From contig NW_024104359.1 of the NCBI RefSeq assembly GCF_003945595.2, positions 721,501 to 785,500 on the forward strand: a stretch of DNA of 64,000 bases. Reading direction: 5' to 3'. The DNA comes from Pipra filicauda (Eukaryota; Chordata; Aves; Passeriformes; Pipridae). Shown here one piece after another: positions 13,801-26,000 of this stretch (the stretch's first letter is position 1; every line of letters begins with the position of its first letter). Under the pieces are notes generated by a model. That model saw nothing but the letters and a program-made list of their open reading frames with translations. It made no database searches and was not told the origin of the DNA. The translations under genes were made by a program, and so were the position numbers.

Positions 13801-14830
13801 CTCTGTCTGAAGGCAGCTGCTGGCACAGTGTGGTCTCATGTCAGCAGAACATTCATTGTAAGCAGCTCTGCATTTTATTTATTGTTACATTCCTTCTCAC
13901 TTATATTTCATGACAGACAAGCCAGGTGAGGACAGGAACATATTAGAATTTAAAAGGGAAGACCCAAAGTACTTAAAAATCTGCCTTTCTTTGAACAAAA
14001 CAAAATGTGCTTCAGTTGAAAAGGAAATTATCATTTGCCTGATACAAAAGAAATCCTTTGTCCCAATCACAGCCTACTCTGAAGGAATGACTTTCTTCCT
14101 TCCCTTAAGAAGCCAAATGGATGCAGTTCTGTAATTTTGGAGAGCTTTACACAGTATGTTAAATTACAAGACAAGCATTGTGGGTTTATAGATTGTGAGC
14201 CAGTGTATGAGACATAAAGGATTCTCATTGAGAGTGGGTGATAGTCTAAGTCATATAGAATTTAGTCTATCATATGCTAGAACACAGTTAGTGAAATGAA
14301 AGATCGGTGAATAAATTACTCTAAGAATACTAGGAAATATTTGGTAGTGATCTGTAAAACCAGCCTTCCTACTTTCAGATGCACCAAAAGAAATCCAGTG
14401 AATAAGCTCATTTGGTTCACTTGCTACATTCTTTACCCACTGCCCACCTCTTCTGACTCAGAATTTACTTTCACAAGTGTAAAAACAATGCCGAGAAATT
14501 TAGTAAGAGCACCACAGGGATGTGGAAGTTGAGAAGCCATTGAAAGATATTCCGCTGGACCCCACTGCTGATATTCAGTGATATTATCCTTTACAGACAC
14601 TCACTCATCTGATAGCAATCAAATTAAATTTTCATTGTGCTTTGTTATAAATCAGCACCAAAAAAAAAAAAGACAATAAGAGAATGACCAAATAAACACT
14701 CAGAAGTGCAGCAAAGGCATCTTTAATCTTAAGTCAACATTAAAAAAATATTCATGTTATAGCAATTGTTGTTGAATGTGCGTTTTCCCCAAACACCAGA
14801 TGCATTTGAGACAGTTTACATTTGACTCAC

Positions 14831-14935
14831 CATACTGGCAGCGAGGACCCTGAAATCCTGCAGGACACTGGCACACCTGGGATCCTTCTTCAGAACATTT
14901 GCCTCCATTGAAGCAAGTGCCAGCTGTGCAGAGCA
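14831..14935 (-). CDS. EGFEM1: EGFEM1 exon 4, EGF-like repeat
   Basis: Internal exon of 105 bases (two bases, 34 codons, one base). The acceptor is TTTGTGTGCACCAG and the donor GTGAGT. It encodes one complete EGF-like module with six cysteines (113, 118, 124, 132, 134, 143) in the spacing C-x4-C-x5-C-x7-C-x-C-x8-C. It includes the F-N-G-G-K-C and C-P-A-G-F-Q-G-P-R-C segments usual in EGF repeats of EMI proteins. It lacks the D-x-D/N-E-C start of calcium-binding EGF repeats, so it is probably the non-calcium type. The phase 1-1 arrangement is typical of exon-shuffled EGF modules. An alternative acceptor 11 bases further in would delete the first cysteine and is unlikely. Further EGF repeats are expected in later exons outside the window. 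Confidence 0.87.
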
Positions 14936-16381
14936 CTGGTGCACACAAACAGAATGAAACAGGGGATTTTAGTGGATTTTGTGCCGAGGATCCTCCAGAA
15001 TTGCCTTTGTCATAGTCCTGTTGTAACAACACCTTCCAAACAAGAAGAAACCCAGCTTTTTATTTAAGTGGAAAGGTTAGACTTCAGTAGAACTTGTTGT
15101 CATGGGTAAAACTACCATGTTGACATGAAGAAGTTTAATAAAAATAAGACTAAGATAATGCAGTTTAACTTGAAGATGCTTCAGAGGCAGAAGACAGTTT
15201 CTAAGGTCTCAAAGCACTGCCTGAATCCAGAATGAAAGAGCAGAGGAACTGCTCCACAACAAAGCAGCAATGGTTAAGAACCACTGGTATACTAAAAAAT
15301 ATTCTACATGTGAAAGGGAATGACAATTCTTCCCTTCCTCCAACACAGAACAGTTTTTATTTACAATAACTTGAATTCCACAGACTTGAGCCAAAGTTGC
15401 AAAGAGTATCAAATATAAAAGAGTAATTCAACCACTTCGGTGCCTTAAAGAATTCAAAGCAAGTCTGCACTGCTCTTTCAGGAAGAAAATAATTTCATAT
15501 TGCCACTGGTGCTAACGTACATTAAATTCCTTTACACCAGAGATTAACATACAGATTGTAAACATATCTTTGACTTCTTACAACTAAACAGGTGCACACT
15601 AAATATGTAGATTCAGGCTAAAACTAACAGGAACACCTCTCAGGCTTGTTTTAATTTTTTAACTACAAAGACAATCATAAAAGCAAGATGTCTGAACGCA
15701 GCCCTCAAGTTGGTTTGAAGATAAAAAAAATACATAAGAACAGATGCTAACTTTCATACAGAAAATACAATTACTGACAAAACAGTAACAAAACTAAACA
15801 CTGAGTAGGTTGCCATCTTCTACTGATATCTCGTTAACAGTGGCTGAAGCACTTCCTTATCATTTAAATTAAATTCAATCTTTTAGGAAAACATCCAATC
15901 ACGATTAGATAGAAAGAGGTTCTCATCAGATGGAGAACCACAGGGCAAAAACAAAATTGCTCCAATGGCAACAACAGCAATGAAAAAGCCAAACCCAGGC
16001 AGGCTCTGCAGTGAGTGCTACGTCCAAGAAACAAGTGCCTTACAGCAGATTTCTTTGCATAATTTGGGTGACAGCAATAAATTTGGCTGGCCTGTCAAAG
16101 CTAGACTGGCACAAAAATGCTGCAACAACTATAATCAGAGTTTAGACTTAATCTAAACAGTCAGATTAAAATTAGAGCTATCTGGTACTTTTACATGACT
16201 GCTTTTGTATTTTTAAAGGACGTTCCTTTCCCCATCACTAGATCACCTCTTTAGAACTGGAAATCCCAGTTATAAACAGCAAGAAACAAAATCCGTCTTT
16301 CCAGAAGTAGGCATCAGCAGGAAGGCAAGGGCTAAGGGATGTCATCTCCCTTGGTTTGTCACAGTTTTGCCACCAACTTAC
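14936..16381 (-). other. EGFEM1: EGFEM1 intron 3
   Basis: A 1446-base intron between the EMI and EGF exons, with a GTAAGT donor and a CACCAG acceptor. It is AT-rich, and I saw no repeat, exon or RNA gene in it. Confidence 0.8.
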
Positions 16382-16491
16382 AGTGCAAACAGCCGGGCTC
16401 GTTGTCACGCTGGACCCACCCAGGGCAGCACTTGTAGACAGTCTGGTGCTCCATCCTGTACACCTGCTTGTAAACTGTGTAGTACCCAGAC
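16382..16491 (-). CDS. EGFEM1: EGFEM1 exon 3, C-terminal half of EMI domain
   Basis: Internal exon of 110 bases (one base, 36 codons, one base). The acceptor is CTTCCTCTCCTCAAAG and the donor is a consensus GTAAGT. It encodes residues 75-110, starting SGYYTVYKQVYRMEHQ and continuing to K-C-C-P-G-W, then D-N-E-P-G-C-L-H. The C-C-P-G-W motif (Cys95, Cys96) and the final Cys108 are the diagnostic end of an EMI domain. With exon 2 they complete its seven cysteines. The open frame usually reported over this spot on the same strand is in another register and means nothing. Intron 2 is only 646 bases. Phases match on both sides: AG+G gives Arg74, and T+TG gives Leu111 into exon 4. Confidence 0.9.
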
Positions 16492-17137
16492 CTTTGAGGA
16501 GAGGAAGTTTCAGAGAACAATCACAACTCCTATTCCACTTACATCTCATCAGTAATTAACTCTACTCATCTGTCAAATTTACTAGATATTTTTTTCAGCC
16601 TCTATCAGAAGCTCTTGTTAAAAATGAAGCAAATATAGCAAACTGCATCCTGATAACATCCAATAGCTCTTATATGTTATTATGTCCATGTATTTTTTTT
16701 GAAGAATTTGTATTCAGGCTAGTCAAAGGTGAGTAATTTTGTTTTGCAATCAATTTTGGGTTTAGCTGTTGGGGGAGTCAGATCTCCCATCAGTTCCAAG
16801 CATATGACAGAAACAGAAAGAAGTTTAATTTTTCAAAGTCAATGACTTGACAGCTGGACTTCACCTGAACAAGAATGAGACAGGAGCATTTTCTGATAAT
16901 GTAAAATTGTGATCTAAAGCCAGCCAAGAAGTTCATGACCAATCCAAAACACATTAAAAAAGTCACATTTTCTACTCAGTAATAACAGATTTTAAGTAAG
17001 GTCTCAGCAGGGCACTATGTCCATAACCAAGTCACACATATTTCAGATGAAGGAAGTTTACAATTTTCTCACAAAGCAAAAGAACTTGCACAAAGGTTAG
17101 CAATGAAATCCATTTATAAGGATAGATAATATATTAC
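16492..17137 (-). other. EGFEM1: EGFEM1 intron 2
   Basis: A 646-base intron splitting the EMI domain, with a GTAATA donor and a CTCAAAG acceptor. Nothing else is recognisable inside. Confidence 0.82.
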
Positions 17138-17272
17138 CTTCTCTCATAGCTCACACACCACCTCCTCTTTGTACACCCTTGTTTCCACATCTTGACCATC
17201 CGACTAAAGGCTTGAACACAGGGCTCTTGGTGTCCCACAAGGGCCAACTCAAACACTGGGCACACATTCGGC
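17138..17272 (-). CDS. EGFEM1: EGFEM1 exon 2, N-terminal half of EMI domain
   Basis: Internal exon of 135 bases (one base, 44 codons, two bases). A pyrimidine-rich acceptor (TCTTTTTCTTTCCCTCAAG) precedes it and a GTAATA donor follows. It encodes residues 30-73, beginning PNVCPVFELALVG. Cysteines fall at 33, 47, 62 and 68, and the exon ends with the W-C-V-S-Y-E-R run. EMI domains (EMILIN, multimerin, MEGF10 and EGFL7 families) are small cysteine-rich modules near the N terminus of extracellular proteins, and this is their usual first half with the C-V-x-A-F and W-C-x-x-Y-E-R signatures. No stop interrupts it. The two terminal bases (AG) join the first base of exon 3 to form Arg74. The EMI call is firm. 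The choice of EGFEM1 over another EMI/EGF protein rests on synteny with GOLIM4. Confidence 0.88.
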
Positions 17273-18400
17273 CTTGAGGGAAAGAAAAAGACATACTTTA
17301 TTATTTCCAGCATAAAATTCAGACATTTAGAGAAATATACATAAAATTATTCTATGCATAACAGTTAATAACAGCTTGAAACAGAATTTATACGGCTGTT
17401 TAAAAATATTGCAGCTCTACGCCTTAGGAAGCAGCACGTAAACATACACTGAAATTCAGGCTCCACACAAGTCACTGAAAGATTTACCACAGATTCAAGG
17501 GCAGATAAGATTTATCTAAACTATTGCTGGGGAAATTGTGTATTCTGTAAGAGCCCTCCCTTGCTATCAGTCCCCTCAGGGAAGCACATGAAATTCATAA
17601 GGGGAAGTATCCTTGTTCTCTGCTGATTATTCCTAAAATAACAAGACCAAAATAAAAACGCTACTTTGGAGGATGATATGTAATCTTCATCCTGCTACCT
17701 AGCCAGAGTTCAAAAATAGCAGGATTGCAGGAGCTATGGAGGGACAAAAAAAAGGTTACATGTCGATGGTTTTGCAGAGATTGTCAGCCTTATCCCAATT
17801 CCTTTGTCCTGGTGTAAATGAGGAAATTCTCTATGACAGAAAACAACAGCATCAAACTTGCAGGGTCTAACTAAAACCACAGAAACTGAGGGAGTTTGTC
17901 ATCTTTTGAGACAGGAGCTTGCTGCAGCAAAATGAAATTAATTTTTTCGAGTAGTTTACAGATTGTTAACACAATAATTTAATTACCGACTCCCCAAGAC
18001 AGCCTGATGAGGCTTTTCAAACTTAAGCCTCAATAACTAAAACACAGAGGGGAAGAGGCACCTTGTTTACCCACTCTGACAACAACATTCAGCAGACAAG
18101 TCTTTCCCCAAATTTCAGTCTGAGACCTCTCTTCAAGCTAAAGAGTGATCAAGTAACACACACACTGTCACACTTGTTTCCTCTGTCAGTCGACACAGGT
18201 ACGAACATGAGCCTGTGCTACAAAACCAGGGGGGGTTGCTCAAATAAGAGAGAACAGTTCCAGCCCAACAGCTGCCTGGCAGTTAGTTCTCATCAGCTAC
18301 ACTGGATATTGTTAATATCTCATTCAAGATTTATGGTGCTTTTTATCTCAGAGGCTCCCTATTATGTCTGAACAGCACACAAAGTAGCCTTGGTAATAAT

Positions 18401-18476
18401 AGAGCACATCCTTCATCCACAGGTCTTCAAGTAGTTTACAAATATCATTAAATTAAGCCTGTGCAGAACAGGAAAA
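18401..18476 (+). mobile_element. Possible ancient SINE (MIR-like)
   Basis: AGGTCTTCAAGTAGTTTACA followed by ATCATTAAATTAAGCCT resembles the same ancient consensus (GGTCTCAAAGCACTTTACAA, TTAATTAAGCCT). It is short and diverged. Confidence 0.35.
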
Positions 18477-19881
18477 TACTATAACCATGATCAATTTTAC
18501 TGCTGAGCTGAATACATGGAAGAAACCCTGCCTAGATCAAATCCACTCCACAATATTTCCTGTACTCTACAGAGACCAGTGGTCCTGCCAAGCCCAGAGG
18601 ACGGGAAATCCAGCCAGGTCTCCCAAAGGTACCACAGCTCCCAGGGAAATGCCTGGGATCTTACCTCAGGGGAAAGAAGTCCTTTGCTCAACAAGGACAC
18701 TTCCGTAGAGAAACAAATGAGATTTAAAAACAGATTTTAAAGCCAATCACCTCCTCAGGAATTCAGGTAGCCAGCGTAAAGGATGCCAGAAAAAAAGTCC
18801 ACAACTGTGTTCTCCAGCTGTCCTATCACACCATGGAAGGACAGTAAAGAGTCCATTTGTACTAGAAAACCTTGTCTGACAGAAGTTAGTTTCCTGAACT
18901 AGAATGCTTCTTGCTCCCAGGCTTTAGAGAAACTGCTCATCTCCATCACTTTAAATCACGCTGCCCGTGGACATCCCCCCACGTTCTTCCTTCTCCAAAG
19001 CAGAGTCTAATTTCTATATTGCTCTGTATTTCCCATTCCTTGGGTCTGCCCTGCCTGAAGGAGGATAGAAGACAGTTACAGCACAGTTTCAGATTGCTGT
19101 AAATTCCTCCAGAAACCAGCCTTCCTCCACATTCCCATGCCACTTCCATCACTAAGCAATCCTTCCCATGTGTTCCAGCCATCCCTTCCCTTTGGAATTA
19201 CCTCCACATTTAACAGATTCCGTTGAAGTTCAGAGCCATTGTTCCCAAGCCATTCTTAGCCCAAAGTCTGCCATTTGTTTCCCATCTGAAGATGATCTTT
19301 GTGCACCCAAAATCTTGCCTGCCTTTTTTTTTTTGTTCCATTACGTCAGTTGGTCTAATAAAACCCTCTCCTTACTTAGCAACCATGTCTCACTTAGCAG
19401 GCTTTTTAAAATGACTCTCCCTCCAGTGAATAGAACATCATGTTCTGATAATTCATGCATATCTCCTTTTATTAGAATTGCCTAAAATTTCCCAGATAAA
19501 GGTACATTCATATGCATCGCTCTTCCATAAATAAAAGGGAGAAGCTGACAATTGCTGTAATGACATATTGAGCCCATCCCATAAGTTCCTGCTCATGTGA
19601 TATTGCCATGTTTCCAGGAATAGCTGTGTTGACTTCTAGGATATGGTTAATAGGAACAAATGGCGCTCACAGAGCAAAACAAGCCAGCAGCAGTCATATA
19701 TTTATTAAGATTTATTCAAAGTAAGCCATTCCTCCTAGATGCCCTTGGGATAATTTAAAGGCAGATATCAAAACCACTGAAACACTATAATTAAATTGCA
19801 GCAATTGCATAACATGTAATCCTCTGCTGGCAAAGCTGGGAATCAAACATGCCCTCTCCAACCATTCACCATCTTCACAGC

Positions 19882-19894
19882 TCCCCCCCCCCCC
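19882..19894. repeat. Poly-C run
   Basis: A run of about twelve C in EGFEM1 intron 1. Confidence 0.9.
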
Positions 19895-20559
19895 AGAGCC
19901 AACACGACAGTTTTTAAGCCATCTGACTTATTTGATACCTTACCTATTAACTTAAGGACAGTGACTTGAACAAGGCCACAGCTATTGAAAGCTATTGAAA
20001 GCTTCTGTACTATAGGATTCTGCTAATAGAGGCCATCCAAGGCTGACCTGAAGCCTCAAGTGGATATAATGGTGTATTTAGAGGAGAACAGCTCCATTTT
20101 TACTCCCGTGCCCTTTGCATTCAGAAAATACTTCTTAATGGGAGTTTAAGTGTTAAAACAAGCAAAACACTCAAATGCATATTATGGCCTATGATTTGAT
20201 TGATACACCAGTCCCTTAAAACCTTTTTATCCTGATGCTCTCCGTTAGCCAAGGCTAACACGAAGGCTATTATTAGCTTGTCAGTCTGACTCAGGCGAGG
20301 CAGAAAGCTCTCTTAATATTTGCATTAGGAGACTGCCCTTTAAACAAAAGACACCCTACACACTTCCAGCTGAAGACTTGAGATTCTAATGAACAGATAA
20401 TTAGACCAACATGAAGCAACAGCAGCCTGGGCTAACCGTGTGGCTGTGGTGCCTGTGAACCACTGCACAACAGGAAAGTTCAGGGAAAATTAAAAGCTTC
20501 TCCAGGCAGGATGTCATTCCTGTGTTTAGAATTCTAAAAAGAAAGGGAATAGCTCTACC

Positions 20560-20694
20560 ATAGAATCACAGAATGATTTGAGTTGGAAGGGACCTTAAAG
20601 ATCACCTAGGTCCAGCTCCCCTCCCATGGGCAGGGACATCTTCTACTACACCAGGCTGCTCCAAACCCTGTCCAACCTGGCCTTGGACACTTCC
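20560..20694 (-). mobile_element. CR1 LINE 3' end fragment
   Basis: Opens with CATAGAATCACAGAATGATT and GTTGGAAGGGACCTTAAAG, followed by the CCCATGGGCAGGGACATC block. This is a CR1 3' end in minus orientation, inside EGFEM1 intron 1. Confidence 0.9.
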
Positions 20695-22423
20695 TTTTCT
20701 TGTTTCTCGGTTACAAACATACATCATATTCTGTGACAGGGATATTTTCATTTTCTGCCTAACATGAGCCTGACACTTGGCTCTCGGAATGACAATTAAA
20801 TTAAATCTCTCATTCTACCAACCCACTTTCTTCCAGCTCAATACAGGAAGCTAAAGTTAGGCAGATTTAACGGTAGTGAGAGAGCAAACACACATCAACA
20901 TATCCCTAAAGGCTTCTTTCTACAGTGCAAACTTTAAATCAAAACCTTAATGAATAAGAAGCAAAGACTGATTTGTCTGTCTGATTTTAGGTCTTTCCAC
21001 AGAGACTAAGTGAATGACACCACCTTCTACACTAAGTCAGGTGGCTGTTAACATCTTCTTAAAAATGAGCTGTTGTAGCCTGTACTGCCTCAGCTGACAA
21101 ATTTGCAGCCTGAACACTATTGATCTTCCCATAAAACAGTCAATAGATGAAACCTGTCATAAGAAGCAACTTGCTGGAATCCTGTATTTTCAAAACACTA
21201 ATTGGTCGGTGCTTTTGTGCCTTTATGCCGTTATTAAAAGTTTAGAAAAGCATAGTCTGCCTTTCCAGATTCAGTTTGACAACATCAAATAAGAACTCTC
21301 CTTAAGGAAACCAAGATTATAGTCAGGGTTAAATTGTCCACTGCTGTGATGACAAGTGTTTTTGCTCTAGAGATGCACTGATGTTGATCAGAAAATAGTT
21401 GTACATTGGTATTATGGCTTTGGTTACAAACTTCTCAGGCCAGAAAATTGTCTGAATGCCCTCACAACTCCAACCACACGAGCAAAACATCCCCAGATCT
21501 CTACAAAGGTGGAGGGGCACCATGCAGAAATGTGTGGCACCATAGAGGGGAAACAGCCAGCAACATGATATATGCAAACAAGATGTCAATTGAAAGTGTT
21601 CTCTCTATATATTCTCAATTGGAAAGGAGAAAAAAGCAAATTTTATTTCAACACAAAAAGGAAAGTCAAATTCAGAAACAGGCCACAGAAACAAAAGGTG
21701 CAAAGAATAAGTTACATATATTTATTTATATAGATAAATTTTGTCTCTAGATGGATGTTGCTTAATAGCAATATTAATTCAGAAAGCCTGGAATGACAGA
21801 AAAGGTTTTTCTTTTTTAAACTGCCAAACTCCCCTTTCTACCCTTAATCTATTTTAAGGCTCATTTCCCCACATTTCCCTGATAAAATTCATCAGGACTA
21901 CCAGAGACAATTAGGACATCCCTCTCTCTTGACCACTAATCAATCCCTGCTCTCTCCTGATCCTGTATCAATATTTGTGATGTTTATATGCCCTCTGGGA
22001 TGGGGACTGTAAGCACCAAGCTCATTTAGATTAGGTCTCATTATCAATGCTGTTCTCTGGATCTGTGGATGAAGGTGCACCACAGAAGACTCTCCCCAGC
22101 CCACAGGTGACTAATGCACTGCTGTGTCTTACTCACATCCCCCTTGATTAGAGGGAGCAGCTAAAGAACAGGAGAGTCCCTCAGCCTTTGTGCACTGCAT
22201 CCAGATGAAGAGCAGATCAATAGGAGATGATTAATTACACACTCAGCTATTATAACAACAATAAGATTTTTAGTTCTTACTGCTATCAAAGTGCAGCTCC
22301 TGTTGTTCAGCTCCTATTTAACCATCCTCCTCCCTCCCCCAAGACAGAATAATCTATTTTGGTTAGCAGGAAAAGCAGGAGATAAACATGCACATCCAGA
22401 TCATTTTACTATGATTTGCCAAG

Positions 22424-22470
22424 TCATTTTTTCCTTTTTTTTTTTTTCATTTAAAAAAAAATTAAAAAAA
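22424..22470. repeat. Poly-T / poly-A simple repeat
   Basis: A T-run followed closely by two A-runs, so it could fold back on itself as a weak A/T hairpin. Confidence 0.85.
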
Positions 22471-22965
22471 TCACTCCCTGTTTTTAATAGTGCCATGTAG
22501 TCTTAGCTCCCTGCAACATCCATTTCTACAGTTTATTCTACTTCATCCAGGAAAGGGTCAGCATCACTGCCAGTGACCAGGTCTGCAAAGCCTCAAGCAG
22601 CACCAACATACAGCTTTACAGAAGACAATTTAAGGACCTTTGTCCCAAGGATCCATCTCTAATGTAATTAGAAAACCATCAGGGACATCACATATAATGT
22701 TAAGAAATAGCTTGCATGTTCTCATTGTTAACACAAGGCAAACAAATGTCCAGAGTATAGACAAAACTAAGCATTTCAACATTATAGAGGAAAGCATTGA
22801 GTAGCAACATCCATTTCTAGCTGAAATTTCTCATTCACTACACCCATGTCCATTATTCCACTGCAGAAGGGTGTGTAACACAAGTTACCCCAGTAAATCT
22901 GCCAGGTACACACACCTGAGCTTCTTCTGGCAACAAGGCACAAAGGGACCTGATACTAAAACATT

Positions 22966-23026
22966 AAAAAAACAAACAAACAAACAAACAAAAAAAAAAC
23001 CACAAAAAAAACCCCCCAAAAAAACC
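22966..23026. repeat. (AAAC)n simple repeat
   Basis: About five AAAC units grade into A-runs interrupted by C-runs. This explains the low-complexity lysine/threonine frames here. Confidence 0.9.
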
Positions 23027-26000
23027 ACTAAAGTGTCACACCACTTTGTCATAGGGAGAGAAAACTCATTTTGGTTCACAGCAAGTACCCTGTTGTTTGA
23101 CAATTAAATTAGTTAGAAAGTAGTGAAATCCTCAGTTTCATTTGGGCAACCAGTATCTAAGAATTGTTCACTGCTTTTCTGGTGGTTGCTGGATTTTGAC
23201 AGTTTTAAGCCAAAACCTCTATTTTGAAAGCTTACTTTTGAATTAACATCTAATATATGTCAGAAAAATCCCTACATGCCAAGGTTTTACATGTTAAAAT
23301 ATTCCTTGTCTTTTACTCCTCTATAAACCTTGACACCACTGATGCAAATTCCCATTTGATGAGGTTTTTTATTTGGTTTGGGTTTTGTTTGTTTGCTTGT
23401 TGTTTCTTAAACATTAAGCAATTTCAGTAAAGCTCAATATTTTATGAAGTTAAGCCACATAAACACAGCAACTAACAAGTGTGCATTACTGGATTACTGT
23501 TCAAGGGTGGTAAATGGGAGGGGGGGAGGAACCTCAAACATTTTGATCTTTTGGATTAGAAACTTACATTGAAGTTCTAAATAACCCACAGATGCCTGGT
23601 ATTATTCTAAAGACAAAGAGAAGGACAGGACTTGCCTCATGAACAATACAATTATAAGAGATAACTTTATGCAATGGTATTTTTCACCATTGATGATGCA
23701 CCAGCCAGGCAGGGAGAGCCCCAGCAATGACAAACACAAGGGCAACCACTGAAGAGTCTTCTAAGGGATAAAATGTATGAAAACTCATTTCCTATATGAG
23801 AATATTCTAACCTGAAAAGACCAGGCCCAAAACACCATAGTGTTTCATATTTTGAGTGGAATTTTTTGTTATAAAACAATACAAAGCACCTTATAACTCC
23901 TCTCCAGGCACAGCCCAAGATATTGTGATATATTTTCAATATTGAAGCAATTTGTGGACATAAAAATACGATCTGGGCATGGCATTCCCTACTCAACAAC
24001 ATTTCGTGCCACATTCTGCTCTGACTTTAGGGGAAAGCAAGGTGTTCCTACTAAAGAACACAAAAAAAAGAACATCAGCAATGATTTAAAGTAACATTCC
24101 CCTTTTCATACTCGAGATCAAATATTCATCCACAGGTCAAAGGCACTGAAATACAGCTCAGTGTGGGCTCAGCTTGTGTACACATTAAAGCACACATCAT
24201 CCTACACCAAAGGCAGAAATCTCAAGTTCACCTCAGGAACAATTAATGATTAGTTTTAAACCAAGACCAGCCTGGAATCCAAAGCATAGACCCAAGACTA
24301 CATATGTTCAGTCCGTAATTTTAAAATGCTTTGATTTCGCAGTAATGAAAGGAAATTTCTTTCTCCTCGGAAATAAATTGAAAGCAATAGATTTGAGAGA
24401 GAACATAAGCAATAACAGGCTCGAATTTCAGAGGAAGGAAATCTATTAACTGTGTTCAAAGAGAAGGTATTTAATTGGTGAATAACACAAGTCTGCAACA
24501 TGGGCTGTTAACTCTCTGGGAGCCAAAGCATCGCTTCCATCACAGGAGGTTCTACTGACAAGTCATCCAAAGATGAAGTTTTGCATTACAGATGATCTCA
24601 CCCCTCCTCACCAGGAGGTTTCTTCGAATTTATTAAAAATATTCCATGTCCTCTGTCATATCTAGATCATGGCATGCCTAGAACTAGGATAAATAAACAG
24701 CACCGGACAAAAAACGATGCAGAAGAAAGAAGTCAAAGCAAAAAACAGGTAATTTTCCTAGAAATCAGCAATACTGCAAACACACAGTATATGAACATTA
24801 AACTGTTGCATAAATAACTAAACTATATCAACATTTCATAATGCAGAACAATTAAACCTCAAGAAACCTGACAAGTTCTCTCCTCTTAGTGGACATTTTC
24901 AAAGGGTAACTTGAGAAGCCAAATCCCATTAAAACTGAAAAGCAGTAGGATCTTACCTACTTTAAATGTGCAGATTTAAGAATCATACAGTATATATATA
25001 TATAAGCTACTGTGATTATGGGTAGGAAATTTCTGAGCCTCTTGGAAGTACAGTTTGTGATGTCTCTGGCATAAAAACAAATATTTATAAAACTGGAAAA
25101 TATTTCCAGTCAATCATGAGATCTTTGATAAATACAACAACTTCAGGCAATCACATTTTATGGTCCTGTCTTACAGCTATTTCAGAGTTTAGGAGAAAGT
25201 CTTGATCTCATTTTTCTCCAGAAGAGCAGGAAAATGTCATAAATCAGGAAAAGTACTATAGTAAGATGACACTCATTCATTATCTTTAAGTCTCCTGACA
25301 GCGACTATACCAGGGGGGAAAAAAAGACGGAAAAAAGAGCCTTTTACCATCTGTTAAAAAACTAAATTGAAAATTAATTTTCCTTTAGGAACTGTGAAAC
25401 AGAAGCTTTAAGTGGAAAGTCTTGAAAAATGGGATTCTGTGCTCTAATGCTGACCAGCATGAGCTCTATCTGGTGGCAACACTCTGTAGTGCACAGGCTA
25501 AACAGACTATTTTTGTTCAGGGTGATGTTCACATTCACAAAGATGAGAAACACCTCAGACTTCAACTGCATATTAAGGGACTGGGGGGGCAGGGGTGTGG
25601 AATCCAGGGGATGAAACTACCATAAACTTTGATGCTGAAGCATTTCAACCATGTTCCTAGAATCACATTACCCAAATGCCAAAGGCTGGAGTAGCTGCTA
25701 CTCAAGAGTAGTGAGGGTTTATTGCAACCTTACAGGTTCTGGGGAGGCAGAAATGGGAAGTAGTGCTTGAGGTTTCAGCTGAAGACAACTGGCAGTGACT
25801 CTGGGCTGCCAGCATCACTTTAAAGAGCTGATAAGACTCAATCTTAATGTAAGATGCAGACATAAATAAACTAGTGGCTCACTTATTATCAAGTGTTTAT
25901 TTTCACTTTTAAAATTTTTTTTAAAGCGTCGAATCACTGAACAGAAGATAACCCATTGAAAGAAATGGAAGGAGATTTTACTACATTACTGATTTCAGTA

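Larger units (their letters stand above)
1..14830 (-). other. EGFEM1: EGFEM1 intron 4 (or beyond), no further exon recognised
   Basis: This stretch lies downstream of exon 4 in the direction of EGFEM1 transcription. I looked for further EGF exons (C-x-C followed by G-F or G-Y and a last cysteine, with phase-1 splice sites) and found none convincing, so the next exon probably lies beyond position 1. It contains one CR1 fragment (5944-6082), an A-rich tract (8042-8073), a possible ancient SINE (10600-10800) and two unassigned open frames (2326-2637 and 9196-9606). The rest is AT-rich sequence without recognisable features. Confidence 0.6.

Noticed and set aside
16238..16549. 103-codon minus-strand ORF over the EMI exon
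   Set aside because: Wrong register. The EMI peptide is read in a neighbouring frame and is bounded by splice sites at 16382 and 16491.
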